NCBI GenBank assembly: GCA_964473645.1
Contig: CAYYPW010000004.1
Span: forward strand, 62,001 to 126,000
Length of the DNA stretch: 64,000 bases
Direction of reading: 5' to 3'
Source of the DNA: HdN1 sp964473645
GTDB lineage: Bacteria > Pseudomonadota > Gammaproteobacteria > Pseudomonadales > Ketobacteraceae
Below the pieces are notes generated by a model, which saw nothing but the letters and a program-made list of their open reading frames with translations, ran no database searches and was not told the origin of the DNA. A program made the position numbers and the translations under genes. Below are positions 52,554 to 61,573 of the stretch, piece by piece. The stretch's first letter is position 1; the number at the start of each line of letters is the position of its first letter.

Positions 52554-54901
52554 ATCAACGTATCGCTGAATTTCTCGTCAAACATAGGCTATTGTTTTTT
52601 ATCTTTAGCATACTGTTGATTGGTATCTCTGCCACCGGCTTTTCAAAACTGGTCTACCAGGCGGACTACAAAGTCTTTTTTGCGCCCGATGACCCAAACC
52701 TGGTTGCATTTGAAGATTTACAGGACACCTTTACCCGCGCAGATAACGTGGCCTTTATCTTGATACCCAAAAACAAGGACATGTTCTCAAAAGAAGGTTT
52801 GAACGCCTTGCTTTGGCTGACCGAGGCATCCTGGAAATTGCCCTACTCCATTCGCGTGGATTCACTTAGCAATTTCCAGCACACCCGCGTCGATGGTGAT
52901 GAACTGCTGGTCGAAGACCTGGTGCCCAAGGACTACGACGGTAGCAAGGAACAAAGCGATCGCATACGTCAAATCGCCATGAATGAACCCATGCTGGTGA
53001 AAAACGCCCTTATGCCGGGCGGTGATGCGTCCATGATGTTTGTAACGCTCGAATTGCCGGCAGACCAAACCAAAGCCCTGCCCATTTTGATGGAAGGCCC
53101 GGAAGGCGTTGGGCAATTGGTGGAACGTTTTCAAGCGGCTCACCCCGATGTCGAAATTCACGTCTCAGGAGTAGCACCTTCCAATTATTACCTGGGTGAT
53201 GTGGCTTCGAAGGATTTTGGCAAATTGGCCCCCCTAATGTTGGGCGTTATTCTGGTGCTGGTCGGCATCATGACTCGCTCCCCCTCCAACACCGTGGTGA
53301 CGTTGTTTATCATTGTTGTTTCAGTACTGACCACCATTGGCTTCGTTGGCCTCTCAGGCTATCCGTTAAACAACGTGAGCGCGATTGCACCCATGGTCAT
53401 CATGACCTTGGCCGTGGCCGAGAGTGTACACTTGCTCAGTTACTACTCCATCCGCTTGCGCGAGGGTCATAGCAAAGTCGATGCGATGACCTACAGCTTA
53501 AGTAGCAATATGCGGGCGATTTTTCTGACCAGTTTTACCACTGCCGTGGGTTTCATGGGCTTAAACACGATGGATTCGCCTCCGTTTGTTGAGTTCGGCT
53601 ACATCGCTGCATTCGGTATCATCATGGCGTATATTTTTGGCCACACGCTGCTGCCGCAGTTGGCGATCTGGTTCTCACGCGCGCATTCCGGCCCAGCGGA
53701 AGTGCATGACGACAAATTTCACGGTGCCGCTGCCGAATGGGTTATCAGCAATCCACGCAAGGTATTTTACAGCACCTTGGGTATATCGATCGTGTTGAGC
53801 CTGTGCACCTACCTCAATGATCTCAACGACGACAACGTTGGTTATTTCGGCAAGAACCTACCGATTCGTATATCCACCGAGGTCGCCGAAGAGAAAGGCC
53901 TGGGCATGAACTTTATCGAGTATGCGCTCGATTCCAAAGAAGAATATGGCATTACCGATATCGCCTATCTGGAAAAAGTCGACAAGTTTGTAAGCTGGCT
54001 TAAATCGCAACCTGAAGTGGTGCATGTCAGTTCCTTCACCGAGCTGCTGAAACGTCTGAATCGCAACATGCACGGTGACGATCCGTCCTATCAGCGTTTA
54101 CCCGATTCGCGTGAACTGGCATCCCAGTATATGTTGATGTACGAAATGTCATTGCCCGTGGGCATGGATTTGAACAACCAGATCGACACGCGCAAATCAA
54201 AACTGCGCGTTACCCTTACCACCCGTATGATGAAGGCGCGCGAAAACCTTGCGCTCGAAGCCCGCATTCAGGATTGGTTGAGCGCGAACGCACCCGAACT
54301 GAAAACGCCGGGGGCAAGCCCGACCATCATGTTCTCCCATATCGGCCAGAGAAATATCAAGAGTGTACTGGGCGGTACCGCCATGTCGATCGTCATCATT
54401 TGCATCTGCATGATTTTCGGTTTTGGCTCGATAAAGCTTGGATTGATGGCACTGCTGCCCAACATATTCCCCTCCGCCATTGCACTGGGTTTGTGGGGTA
54501 TTTTTGTCGGCGAGGTCAACATGGGGGTTGCCGTTATCTTTACCATCACCTCGGGCATTATCGTGGATGACACCATTCACTTGTTCTCGAAGTTTGCCGA
54601 TGGTTTACGCAAAGGACTGGATGTCGATGACAGCATCCGCTACACGTTTGAACAAGCGGGTAAAGGCGTGTTGATAACGACCATCGTACTGTGCGCCGGG
54701 TTTGCGATGCTGACCCTATCGGATTTCACCGTCAACATGACGCTGGGTATCATGGTGGCCGGCACGATCGCGATTGCTATTCTGTTTGATCTGTTGTTCT
54801 TGCCGTCAGTGTTGAAGATCTTCCCGATCAATCCGGCAGACTTCGTGAAAAATGGCAAAGCGACAGCGAACAATAGCAACAACCTGAAGACAGCGGCATG
54901 A
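52550..54901 (+). CDS. RND/MMPL superfamily transporter, copy 2
   Basis: A 783-aa protein with the same two-half MMPL layout: a first TM at residues 12-30, a loop with VYQADYKVFFAPDDPNLVAFE, the TM block LGVILVLVGIMTRSPSN onward with MVIMTLAVAESVHLLSYY, then a second half with ITSGIIVDDTIHLFSKFADG. ATG 52550 overlaps the TetR stop and GGAG lies 9 nt upstream. The in-frame extension to 52454 overlaps TetR and is rejected. It ends in ATGA overlap with the btuF-like gene. Substrate unknown, probably hydrophobic. Confidence 0.9.
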   Translation: MNQRIAEFLVKHRLLFFIFSILLIGISATGFSKLVYQADYKVFFAPDDPNLVAFEDLQDTFTRADNVAFILIPKNKDMFSKEGLNALLWLTEASWKLPYSIRVDSLSNFQHTRVDGDELLVEDLVPKDYDGSKEQSDRIRQIAMNEPMLVKNALMPGGDASMMFVTLELPADQTKALPILMEGPEGVGQLVERFQAAHPDVEIHVSGVAPSNYYLGDVASKDFGKLAPLMLGVILVLVGIMTRSPSNTVVTLFIIVVSVLTTIGFVGLSGYPLNNVSAIAPMVIMTLAVAESVHLLSYYSIRLREGHSKVDAMTYSLSSNMRAIFLTSFTTAVGFMGLNTMDSPPFVEFGYIAAFGIIMAYIFGHTLLPQLAIWFSRAHSGPAEVHDDKFHGAAAEWVISNPRKVFYSTLGISIVLSLCTYLNDLNDDNVGYFGKNLPIRISTEVAEEKGLGMNFIEYALDSKEEYGITDIAYLEKVDKFVSWLKSQPEVVHVSSFTELLKRLNRNMHGDDPSYQRLPDSRELASQYMLMYEMSLPVGMDLNNQIDTRKSKLRVTLTTRMMKARENLALEARIQDWLSANAPELKTPGASPTIMFSHIGQRNIKSVLGGTAMSIVIICICMIFGFGSIKLGLMALLPNIFPSAIALGLWGIFVGEVNMGVAVIFTITSGIIVDDTIHLFSKFADGLRKGLDVDDSIRYTFEQAGKGVLITTIVLCAGFAMLTLSDFTVNMTLGIMVAGTIAIAILFDLLFLPSVLKIFPINPADFVKNGKATANNSNNLKTAA

Positions 54902-55776
54902 CGCAGCTTTCATGCCGTTACCCGTGCATGGTCGCCTTCCTATTAGCGGCCATGCCATTAGTCGCTGCAGCGAGTGATATCGTTGCGGCGGCGCCCGACA
55001 CCAAGCCACAACGCTTGGTGTCACTGGCGCCTCACGCCACCGAATACGTGTATTTTCTGGGTGCGGGTAATCTCCTGGTCGGCGCTGTTGAATACAGCGA
55101 TTTCCCGGCAGAAGCCAAACAGGTTCCTAGGGTGGGTGGATACCAGACGATCAGCCTCGAAAAGGTCGCCAGTTTCGCACCCACCATGGTGTTAATCTGG
55201 CCCAGTGGAAACCCGGCCAACATCTACGATTCTTTAAAAGAACGTAACTTTCCCCTGTTTGAGACAGAACCCCGATCAGTGGCAGATATTGCCAAAGAAC
55301 TGCGGCAACTCGCCAAACAACTGGGCCTCGGAAAAGCAGCCGAAGAAAAAGTGGTTCATTTCGAACAATCGATCGCCGCATTGCGCGCCCAACATGCGCA
55401 GCGCAGCAGCGTAAGCGTGTTTTATCAGGTGTGGGAAAAACCGCTCTATACGCTCGGTGGCACCCATTTCTTCAATGATCTGTTAGCGATCTGCGGTGGG
55501 CGTAACGTCTATGCCGATCTCGACGAGCCCGCCCCCATTGTCGCCTTTGAATCGTTGCTGGCACGTAAACCGCAGGTGATTTTGTCGAGCATACAGCATG
55601 GCAATACACCGCTCGATACCTGGCGTCAAAGCTGGCAACAATGGCAGCAGATACCGGCCGTGCAGCATCAGCACATGTACTATGTCGACGCAGATATTTT
55701 CACCCGCCCTACCCCACGCGCGATCGATGCCGCCATCACCCTCTGCGAACATCTCGAAAAAGCACGTCAGCGCTAG
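54898..55776 (+). CDS. BtuF-like periplasmic cobalamin/metal-chelate binding protein
   Basis: A 292-aa periplasmic binding protein with a signal peptide (ending near AAAS). The class III fold is shown by RLVSLAPHATEYVYFLGAGNLLVGAV, RVGGYQTISLEKVASFAPTMVLIWPSGNP, VFYQVWEKPLYTLGG and ARKPQVILSS, close to BtuF. It begins by ATGA overlap with RND-2. No btuC or btuD gene follows, so it either serves a distant ABC importer or has a role tied to the RND pump. Confidence 0.85.
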   Translation: MTQLSCRYPCMVAFLLAAMPLVAAASDIVAAAPDTKPQRLVSLAPHATEYVYFLGAGNLLVGAVEYSDFPAEAKQVPRVGGYQTISLEKVASFAPTMVLIWPSGNPANIYDSLKERNFPLFETEPRSVADIAKELRQLAKQLGLGKAAEEKVVHFEQSIAALRAQHAQRSSVSVFYQVWEKPLYTLGGTHFFNDLLAICGGRNVYADLDEPAPIVAFESLLARKPQVILSSIQHGNTPLDTWRQSWQQWQQIPAVQHQHMYYVDADIFTRPTPRAIDAAITLCEHLEKARQR

Positions 55777-55843
55777 CCCAACAAGCTGACGACAAACTGA
55801 CAACAACCGCCTGATCGAGATGCATTTAACGCCCCCGACAATG

Positions 55844-57358
55844 TCACGCGGAAAGCGTCAAATGACGCTTTCCGATGTTGTTGCGGCGCTTGCCAAATTC
55901 ACGTTCATCCAGCATTTCGAGAATTTTATCCAGTTCGCGGCCAATAATGGTGGCGTTACGAATCATGGCCAGTTTTGGCCAGGTGCAACGTTTGCCCGCG
56001 AGAATCAGGTGTTGTACTTCGCTGTCCTGCGGAAAACTGAACAATACGTTACGCCACAGAAAATCCTTTTTCTCCAGAATAATATTCACATCACCCGTGT
56101 ATTCCTGATCCAACACGCCATGGGCCAGCAAAATCGCCGGGCTGATAAACGATGCCCCGAATCGCGATAAGTAATTCTCGGCACTGCTCAACACATCCTT
56201 GGCCGTATTGATGACAATCCCGTTGGCCATATTACGCAGCCCTTTTTTGTAGCGGATTTTTGGGTCTTCCACAAAGGGAACGGCCAATGGATTAATCATG
56301 CTGACGATATAATGATTTACACCAAACAAACGTGACAAACGTTTGGCCGGTAAATCTTCAGCGAACGAGCCATCCACCCATTTGCGTGAGGCGAGGTAAG
56401 GTTTGGGTTTACCATTGGCGCCCTTCGCATATAACGTGACGGGCGGCACCACGCCTGGAATACTGCCAGAGGCATCAATCGCTGAACGGATGTAAACATT
56501 GGGAGAGGTAATCGCATTCATCAAACGCGAATTCTGGTGCTTCTCTGCAGGTGCGATCGAAATATTGATATAACGTCCAGTGTGCTCGTAGGCCTCCTGA
56601 AAGGTCATGTCGTTGTGAATGCTATTGATCGCACTTTCTTTTACCGACATGGGCGTTACACCGGGCTGTAGACCGGCAAGCACGCGCAGGGGGTTCAAAT
56701 GGGTGGGCATATCATAGCGAAAACGCTCGAAATAACCAGAGCGCAGTTCTTCGTTGGTGTACATCGCCAACTGCGCTGACACCCACGACCCGGCACTCGC
56801 CCCTGATATCACGTTGGGTAGCAAATCTTGCTCAATCAACGTTTGCACAACGCCATGATGAAAATAAATCAAACCAGCGCCACCACTTAACATCAAGGCT
56901 GAGCGGCCATAACAGTGGCTGGCACGACGAAAAAAATCTACCTTCTCCGCCAGCGATATTTTGCTGTCGTCCGTGCGAGCAATGAAATGCAGAGAATCCA
57001 CGATGACGTTGACATAGTCATCGATTAATTGTTTGGTACCGGTCAAACTTTGGTGGTAAAGAATGGGTTTGCCAATACCACTCATATTGCCGTGAATACC
57101 TTCATTTAAGGCATAAAGCAAGTCTTCGTGATTTTTGTCGCCCAGCAATGAACGCAGGTGGTTGTAACGTCGACGCACATCGGCATAATCATAGAGCGTC
57201 GTCTCGTCCCGGCTTTTCCACTCATCGCGATCAGAAAGCCGATCATGCAGACGGGCGTTGCGCTGCCAACTGTCATAGTCCGTGGCGTTGAGAATGCTCT
57301 GCTCCAACCGACGCAGTTCGCGGTTTTGTCCACCCATCCAGCGCTGCCAATTCAACAT
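55844..57358 (-). CDS. patatin-like triacylglycerol lipase (DUF3336 + patatin, SDP1/TGL type)
   Basis: A 504-aa lipase. An N-terminal DUF3336 region (residues 1-150: WQRNARLHDRLSDRDEWK, GNMSGIGKPILYHQSLTGTK) precedes the patatin domain with LMLSGGAGLIYFHHGVV, nucleophile Ser in ISGASAGSWVS and the catalytic Asp in KWVDGSFAED. This two-part layout is that of eukaryotic SDP1/TGL3-5 triacylglycerol lipases, which release fatty acids from storage oil. In a genome with two WS/DGAT genes, mobilising stored lipid is the likely job. Its leader (57373-57440) holds a perfect 17-bp-period array. Confidence 0.9.
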   Translation of the reverse strand: MLNWQRWMGGQNRELRRLEQSILNATDYDSWQRNARLHDRLSDRDEWKSRDETTLYDYADVRRRYNHLRSLLGDKNHEDLLYALNEGIHGNMSGIGKPILYHQSLTGTKQLIDDYVNVIVDSLHFIARTDDSKISLAEKVDFFRRASHCYGRSALMLSGGAGLIYFHHGVVQTLIEQDLLPNVISGASAGSWVSAQLAMYTNEELRSGYFERFRYDMPTHLNPLRVLAGLQPGVTPMSVKESAINSIHNDMTFQEAYEHTGRYINISIAPAEKHQNSRLMNAITSPNVYIRSAIDASGSIPGVVPPVTLYAKGANGKPKPYLASRKWVDGSFAEDLPAKRLSRLFGVNHYIVSMINPLAVPFVEDPKIRYKKGLRNMANGIVINTAKDVLSSAENYLSRFGASFISPAILLAHGVLDQEYTGDVNIILEKKDFLWRNVLFSFPQDSEVQHLILAGKRCTWPKLAMIRNATIIGRELDKILEMLDEREFGKRRNNIGKRHLTLSA

Positions 57359-57372
57359 CTGCCCCTACCCTC

Positions 57373-57440
57373 TCTACTTGATGCACTACTCTACTAAATG
57401 AGCCGTTCTGCTTGATGAGCTGCTCTGCTCGATCACGGGA
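57373..57440 (-). repeat. tandem array, 17 bp period, leader of the patatin lipase
   Basis: TCTAC/TCTGC-headed units start at 57373, 57390, 57407 and 57424, each exactly 17 bp apart. They begin 15 bp upstream of the ATG, so they would be transcribed in the 5' leader and cover the ribosome-site region. Each unit also shares GATG or AATGAGC. Confidence 0.82.
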
Positions 57441-57573
57441 TTGCCAACAGCTATGCCCGAAGACAGGCAAAACGATGGCTTACCCTGGCACAAACCAAGC
57501 AAGTGCTTGGTAGATTCAGTTTGCCATTGGTCAATGTCATTGACCAGTAGATAGACGTAATTTATGTGGGGTC

Positions 57574-57610
57574 AAAAACGGCAACGCCCTGTAAAAACAG
57601 GGCGTTGCCG
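57574..57610 (-). terminator. intrinsic terminator of the alpha/beta hydrolase gene
   Basis: CGGCAACGCCCTG (57579-57591) pairs exactly with CAGGGCGTTGCCG (57598-57610) around TAAAAA; on the minus strand TTTTT follows. It lies 22 bp after the stop codon at 57633. Confidence 0.88.
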
Positions 57611-57632
57611 ACAAGATCGTGGGTTGACCGGC

Positions 57633-58637
57633 TTAAGAGGACAGGGGCGAAAGCCTCAAACCGGCATCCTCATCGACAACCGGCAACGCAGCCGCCGGCT
57701 CAGAGGTGGATTGCGATAAATCCCCCCAGCAATGACGCATGAAGTGCGCAATCTCCCGCAACGACTGCTTACTCTGAGGCACGATACCAGCAAAGATCTG
57801 AAACACATGCGGTGCGTTTTTCCAGATCTTGATATGTGCATTAACGCCGAAGTTACGGGCCCGATCCACAAAGCGCAGCGAATCCGAAAGCAATACTTCA
57901 CTTTCGCCCACATGCACCAACAGGGGAGGCAGGCCGTGAAGCTCGGCAAACACAGGCGACAAGCGCGGGCTGTCGAGCGGAATGCCATTGGCATGCAACC
58001 TGGCGGCATGTTGAATCCGTCGCGCCGGTATCATCGGATCACGACTGCGATGACTGAAGAATGACTCACCCGAAGCCGACAAATCTGTCCACGGTGAAAT
58101 CCCGATAATGCCCGCCGGCAGTGGCAAACCACGATCCCGCAGCGCAATGGTAGTCAGAAACGTCAGGTTCCCACCGGCAGAATCCCCGGCAATGGTAATG
58201 CGTTCGGCGGCATAGCCTTCGGCCAGCAAATAACGGTAAGCCGTCACGGCATCTTCCAGCGCATAGGGGAACGGGTATTGCGGCGATTTACGGTAATTAA
58301 TGGCCAGCACCCGGCAGCGTCCATAACGCGCCAGGCGTGCGGTGATATTGCGATGGGTAATCGGCGATCCGACCAGATAACCGCCTCCATGCAGATAGAG
58401 CAGCACACGGTCTTTTGAAACTTCTGCGTGTTTTTCTGAATGCACCCATTCCGCACCAAATGCCCCCAGGCGAAATGGTTCAACCACCGTGTGGGCGGGC
58501 AATGGCACCAGCGATGCCAGGGCGCACAGCAAGCCCCGACGTTCCGCGATTTTGTTCTCATCAAAACTGATGAAATGCAATGCCGGTTTGACAGTAGCCT
58601 TCAACAACCGGTTAACCAACATCAACTGCGAACTCAT
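57633..58637 (-). CDS. alpha/beta hydrolase, hormone-sensitive-lipase-type esterase
   Basis: A 334-aa esterase. HGGGYLVGSPITHRN carries the HGGG oxyanion motif. The nucleophile Ser is in ITIAGDSAGGNLTFL; Asp and His are in the VHVGESEVLLSDS and APHVFQIF regions. ATG 58637 has GAGG 8 nt upstream; an in-frame ATG at 58694 is less likely. It hydrolyses acyl esters and fits lipid storage turnover with the patatin lipase next to it. Confidence 0.9.
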   Translation of the reverse strand: MSSQLMLVNRLLKATVKPALHFISFDENKIAERRGLLCALASLVPLPAHTVVEPFRLGAFGAEWVHSEKHAEVSKDRVLLYLHGGGYLVGSPITHRNITARLARYGRCRVLAINYRKSPQYPFPYALEDAVTAYRYLLAEGYAAERITIAGDSAGGNLTFLTTIALRDRGLPLPAGIIGISPWTDLSASGESFFSHRSRDPMIPARRIQHAARLHANGIPLDSPRLSPVFAELHGLPPLLVHVGESEVLLSDSLRFVDRARNFGVNAHIKIWKNAPHVFQIFAGIVPQSKQSLREIAHFMRHCWGDLSQSTSEPAAALPVVDEDAGLRLSPLSS

Positions 58638-58766
58638 GGCCAAGACCTCGCGGGCAAAATGACGATATAACCCTATGATCTTATTATAGACCAATCAGTC
58701 ATTTGTCCAGCCCTAGCAGCAAATTGTTACATCTTGATGATGCCTGCTCCGATCGCATAAATCCTT

Positions 58767-59987
58767 CTACGACTTGAACTTACCAACAGCTCCCGCCAGG
58801 CGTTGCGCCAGTGATTGCAGTGCCGCACTGTGCTCGGCAGAGGCCTCCACCCCTTGTAGCGTGCCCTGTGTGGAGTGCCGGATATCCTTGACGGCGCTGG
58901 CCACCTTCTCTGCCATTTTGGCTTGCTGGACAGCGGTATTGGCAATGGCCGAGTTGCCCTCGGCGATCGCATCCACCGAGGCCATGATGGTATGCAGTGC
59001 CTGACCGGCGCTTTCGGCATGTTTACGGCTTTCCGACGCGTTGACGGCACTCTGGCTCATCAGGGTCACGGTTTGATGGGTGTTTTGTTGCAGGGCTTCG
59101 ACGATCTTGCGGATTTCGCCGGTCGCTTCCTGTGCGCGCTTGGCGAGTTTACGGACCTCATCGGCGACCACGGCGAACCCGCGTCCGGATTCGCCCGCGC
59201 GGGCAGCCTCGATGGCGGCATTCAGTGCAAGCAGGTTGGTTTGGTCGGCAATATCATTGATCACATTGAGCACATTGCCGATATTCTCGCCATCTTTCAC
59301 CAGCAGACCCGTCACCTGGGCAGCCTTTTCAACCTCTGTCGCCAGCGAATTGAAAGCATTCACCACATCAGAGACCAACACAGAACCCCGACCAGCCTGG
59401 GTGCGAGCTTCACCTGAACGAGTTTGCGCAGTCAGGGCCTGTTCCTGAATGAGCTGCACGCTCACCAGGAGTTGTTCAGCTCGCTGCGAAATCTCTCCAC
59501 TGGACCGCAATTGTGCTGAGACTTCGCCACGGGCGGCCTGGGCAACATTGGCCATTTTGTCCACCGTCGTCTTCACATCGGCGCTGCACTTGTTCACTTC
59601 GCCCACAATCCCTTGCATCGTCGCCTGCATGGCATTGAATGCATTGGCCATCAAGCCGATTTCATCGCGCGAATCCAGCTCTACCCGACGATTGAGATCA
59701 TGGGTGGATTGCACCTCGGTCATCGCCCGCGACAAGGCATCGACATGACGCATTACAAACTGGATCAACAATTGCGAACTGACCAATACCAATAGCATCA
59801 GTACAAATACAACGCCTGCATAGTAAGGTGCCTCTGTAAGAAAAATATGTATATAGTCAACAGGTTGACCTGCCTTTTCGAGCACGGCTTGCGATCTCAG
59901 CATGGCAAACAAAGTCAACAGGCACATACCACCGAAAGTGGCTACGTTGACCAGCCAGAATTTGAATTTAAGTGGAATATCACGCAT
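58767..59987 (-). CDS. methyl-accepting chemotaxis protein with minimal periplasmic loop
   Basis: A 406-aa MCP. TM1 is about residues 10-30 and TM2 about 53-76, leaving a periplasmic loop of only about 23 residues, too small for a ligand domain. HAMP-like sequence (RHVDALSRAMTEVQ) leads to the signalling hairpin with INDIADQTNLLALNAAIEAARAGESGRGFAVVADEVRKLA. The MCP should sense membrane, redox or cytoplasmic cues or respond through a partner. ATG 59987 is used. It and the CheW-CZB gene flank rimO. Confidence 0.9.
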   Translation of the reverse strand: MRDIPLKFKFWLVNVATFGGMCLLTLFAMLRSQAVLEKAGQPVDYIHIFLTEAPYYAGVVFVLMLLVLVSSQLLIQFVMRHVDALSRAMTEVQSTHDLNRRVELDSRDEIGLMANAFNAMQATMQGIVGEVNKCSADVKTTVDKMANVAQAARGEVSAQLRSSGEISQRAEQLLVSVQLIQEQALTAQTRSGEARTQAGRGSVLVSDVVNAFNSLATEVEKAAQVTGLLVKDGENIGNVLNVINDIADQTNLLALNAAIEAARAGESGRGFAVVADEVRKLAKRAQEATGEIRKIVEALQQNTHQTVTLMSQSAVNASESRKHAESAGQALHTIMASVDAIAEGNSAIANTAVQQAKMAEKVASAVKDIRHSTQGTLQGVEASAEHSAALQSLAQRLAGAVGKFKS

Positions 59988-60197
59988 CGCCAAAACCTGT
60001 GGAAATCATTTCGTTATGAAGATTAGTTCAGGGAGTGGATTCATGCCTGCCAGGTGCTTGCCCCCTCAATGAAAAGCAGCGAATTTACGCAGAAAAAACG
60101 CCTTGCTTACCGGCCTTGAATAAAATCTGTCGAACGCGTCGGCCCCCTGTAATACAATCGCCGCCCGAAAGTAGTCGATTCACACGAGGTTGTCGTC

Positions 60198-61523
60198 ATG
60201 ACCACGCAAAAAGTAGGATTTGTCAGCCTGGGTTGCCCCAAAGCACTGGTAGATTCAGAACGTATTCTTACTCAGCTGCGCATTGACGGCTATGAGATTG
60301 TCCCCAGCTACGAAAACGCCGATATCGTGGTGGTGAATACCTGTGGTTTTATCGATGCGGCCAAACAGGAATCCCTCGATGCCATTGGTGAAGCCGTGGC
60401 CGAAAACGGTCGCGTCATCGTCACCGGCTGCATGGGCGTTGAAGCCGAAAAAATCCGTACGGCTCACCCCGAAGTATTGGCTGTCACCGGCCCGCATGCG
60501 TATGAAGAAGTGGTATCGGCCGTACACCAATACCTGCCCAATAATCTGGGCCACAACCCGTTTATCGATCTGGTGCCCGCCACGGGCATCAAACTTACCC
60601 CCAAGCATTACGCTTACCTGAAAATCTCTGAAGGCTGCAACCACCGTTGCACGTTTTGCATTATTCCGTCGATGCGCGGCGATCTGGTCAGCCGCCCGAT
60701 TGGCGATGTGATGGAAGAAGCCAAACGCCTGGTCGACGCGGGTGTGCAAGAATTGCTGGTGATATCGCAAGACACCAGCGCTTATGGGGTGGATGTAAAA
60801 TATCGCACGGGTTTCTGGCAGGGTCGCCCGCTGAAAACCAAAATGTACGATATGTGCGAAGCCTTGGGAGAATTGGGCGTATGGGTGCGCTTGCATTACG
60901 TTTACCCTTACCCACACGTCGATGACATTATTCCAATGATGGCGGCCGGCAAAATCCTGCCTTATCTCGATATTCCTTTCCAGCATGGCAGCCCGCGCAT
61001 TCTGCAATTGATGAAGCGCCCCGCCGCCGCCGAAAACAATCTCACCCGCATCAAGCGCTGGCGCGAGATCTGCCCCGATATCACCTTGCGCAGCACATTT
61101 ATCGTCGGCTTTCCGGGTGAAACCGAAGAGGACTTCCAACAATTGCTGGAATTCATTGACGAAGCACAACTCGATCGCGTGGGGTGCTTCACCTACTCAC
61201 CGGTTGAAGGCGCCCCCGCGAACAACTTGCCCAACCCGGTGCCAGAAGAAATCAAACAAGAACGCCTGGAACGCTTCATGACCGCGCAAGCCAAAATCAG
61301 CGCAGCCAAACTACAGGCCAAAATCGGCAAACGTATTGAAGTCCTGATCGACGAAGTCGACGAGGAAGGCGCCATCGGTCGCAGCCACGCCGATGCCCCA
61401 GAAATTGACGGCATGGTTTACCTTAACGGAGATACTGAGCTGCAACCCGGGCAACGGGTGATGGCCACCGTGTTCGCCGCCGATGAACACGATTTATGGG
61501 CCGACCGCGACGACAATGCTTGA
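60198..61523 (+). CDS. rimO: ribosomal protein S12 methylthiotransferase
   Basis: A 441-aa radical-SAM methylthiotransferase. The N-terminal UPF0004 domain has GFVSLGCPKALVDSE, VVNTCGFIDAAKQES and VTGCMG with its three cluster Cys; the radical SAM motif is EGCNHRCTFCIIPSMRGDLVSRP; the C-terminal TRAM domain is complete. LGCPKALVDSE distinguishes RimO from MiaB. It modifies Asp88 of S12. Confidence 0.97.
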   Translation: MTTQKVGFVSLGCPKALVDSERILTQLRIDGYEIVPSYENADIVVVNTCGFIDAAKQESLDAIGEAVAENGRVIVTGCMGVEAEKIRTAHPEVLAVTGPHAYEEVVSAVHQYLPNNLGHNPFIDLVPATGIKLTPKHYAYLKISEGCNHRCTFCIIPSMRGDLVSRPIGDVMEEAKRLVDAGVQELLVISQDTSAYGVDVKYRTGFWQGRPLKTKMYDMCEALGELGVWVRLHYVYPYPHVDDIIPMMAAGKILPYLDIPFQHGSPRILQLMKRPAAAENNLTRIKRWREICPDITLRSTFIVGFPGETEEDFQQLLEFIDEAQLDRVGCFTYSPVEGAPANNLPNPVPEEIKQERLERFMTAQAKISAAKLQAKIGKRIEVLIDEVDEEGAIGRSHADAPEIDGMVYLNGDTELQPGQRVMATVFAADEHDLWADRDDNA

Positions 61524-61535
61524 ATAACGACAGCC

Positions 61536-61560
61536 ATAGGGCACCGCTCAGGTGCTCTAT
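61536..61560. terminator. hairpin between convergent rimO and the CheW-CZB gene
   Basis: ATAGGGCACC pairs with GGTGCTCTAT (one G-T pair) around GCTCA. It lies 13 bp after rimO and 14 bp before the end of the convergent gene. A T-run is lacking, so it is a probable shared 3' structure. Confidence 0.5.
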
Positions 61561-61573
61561 CGGAAAGACTGTG

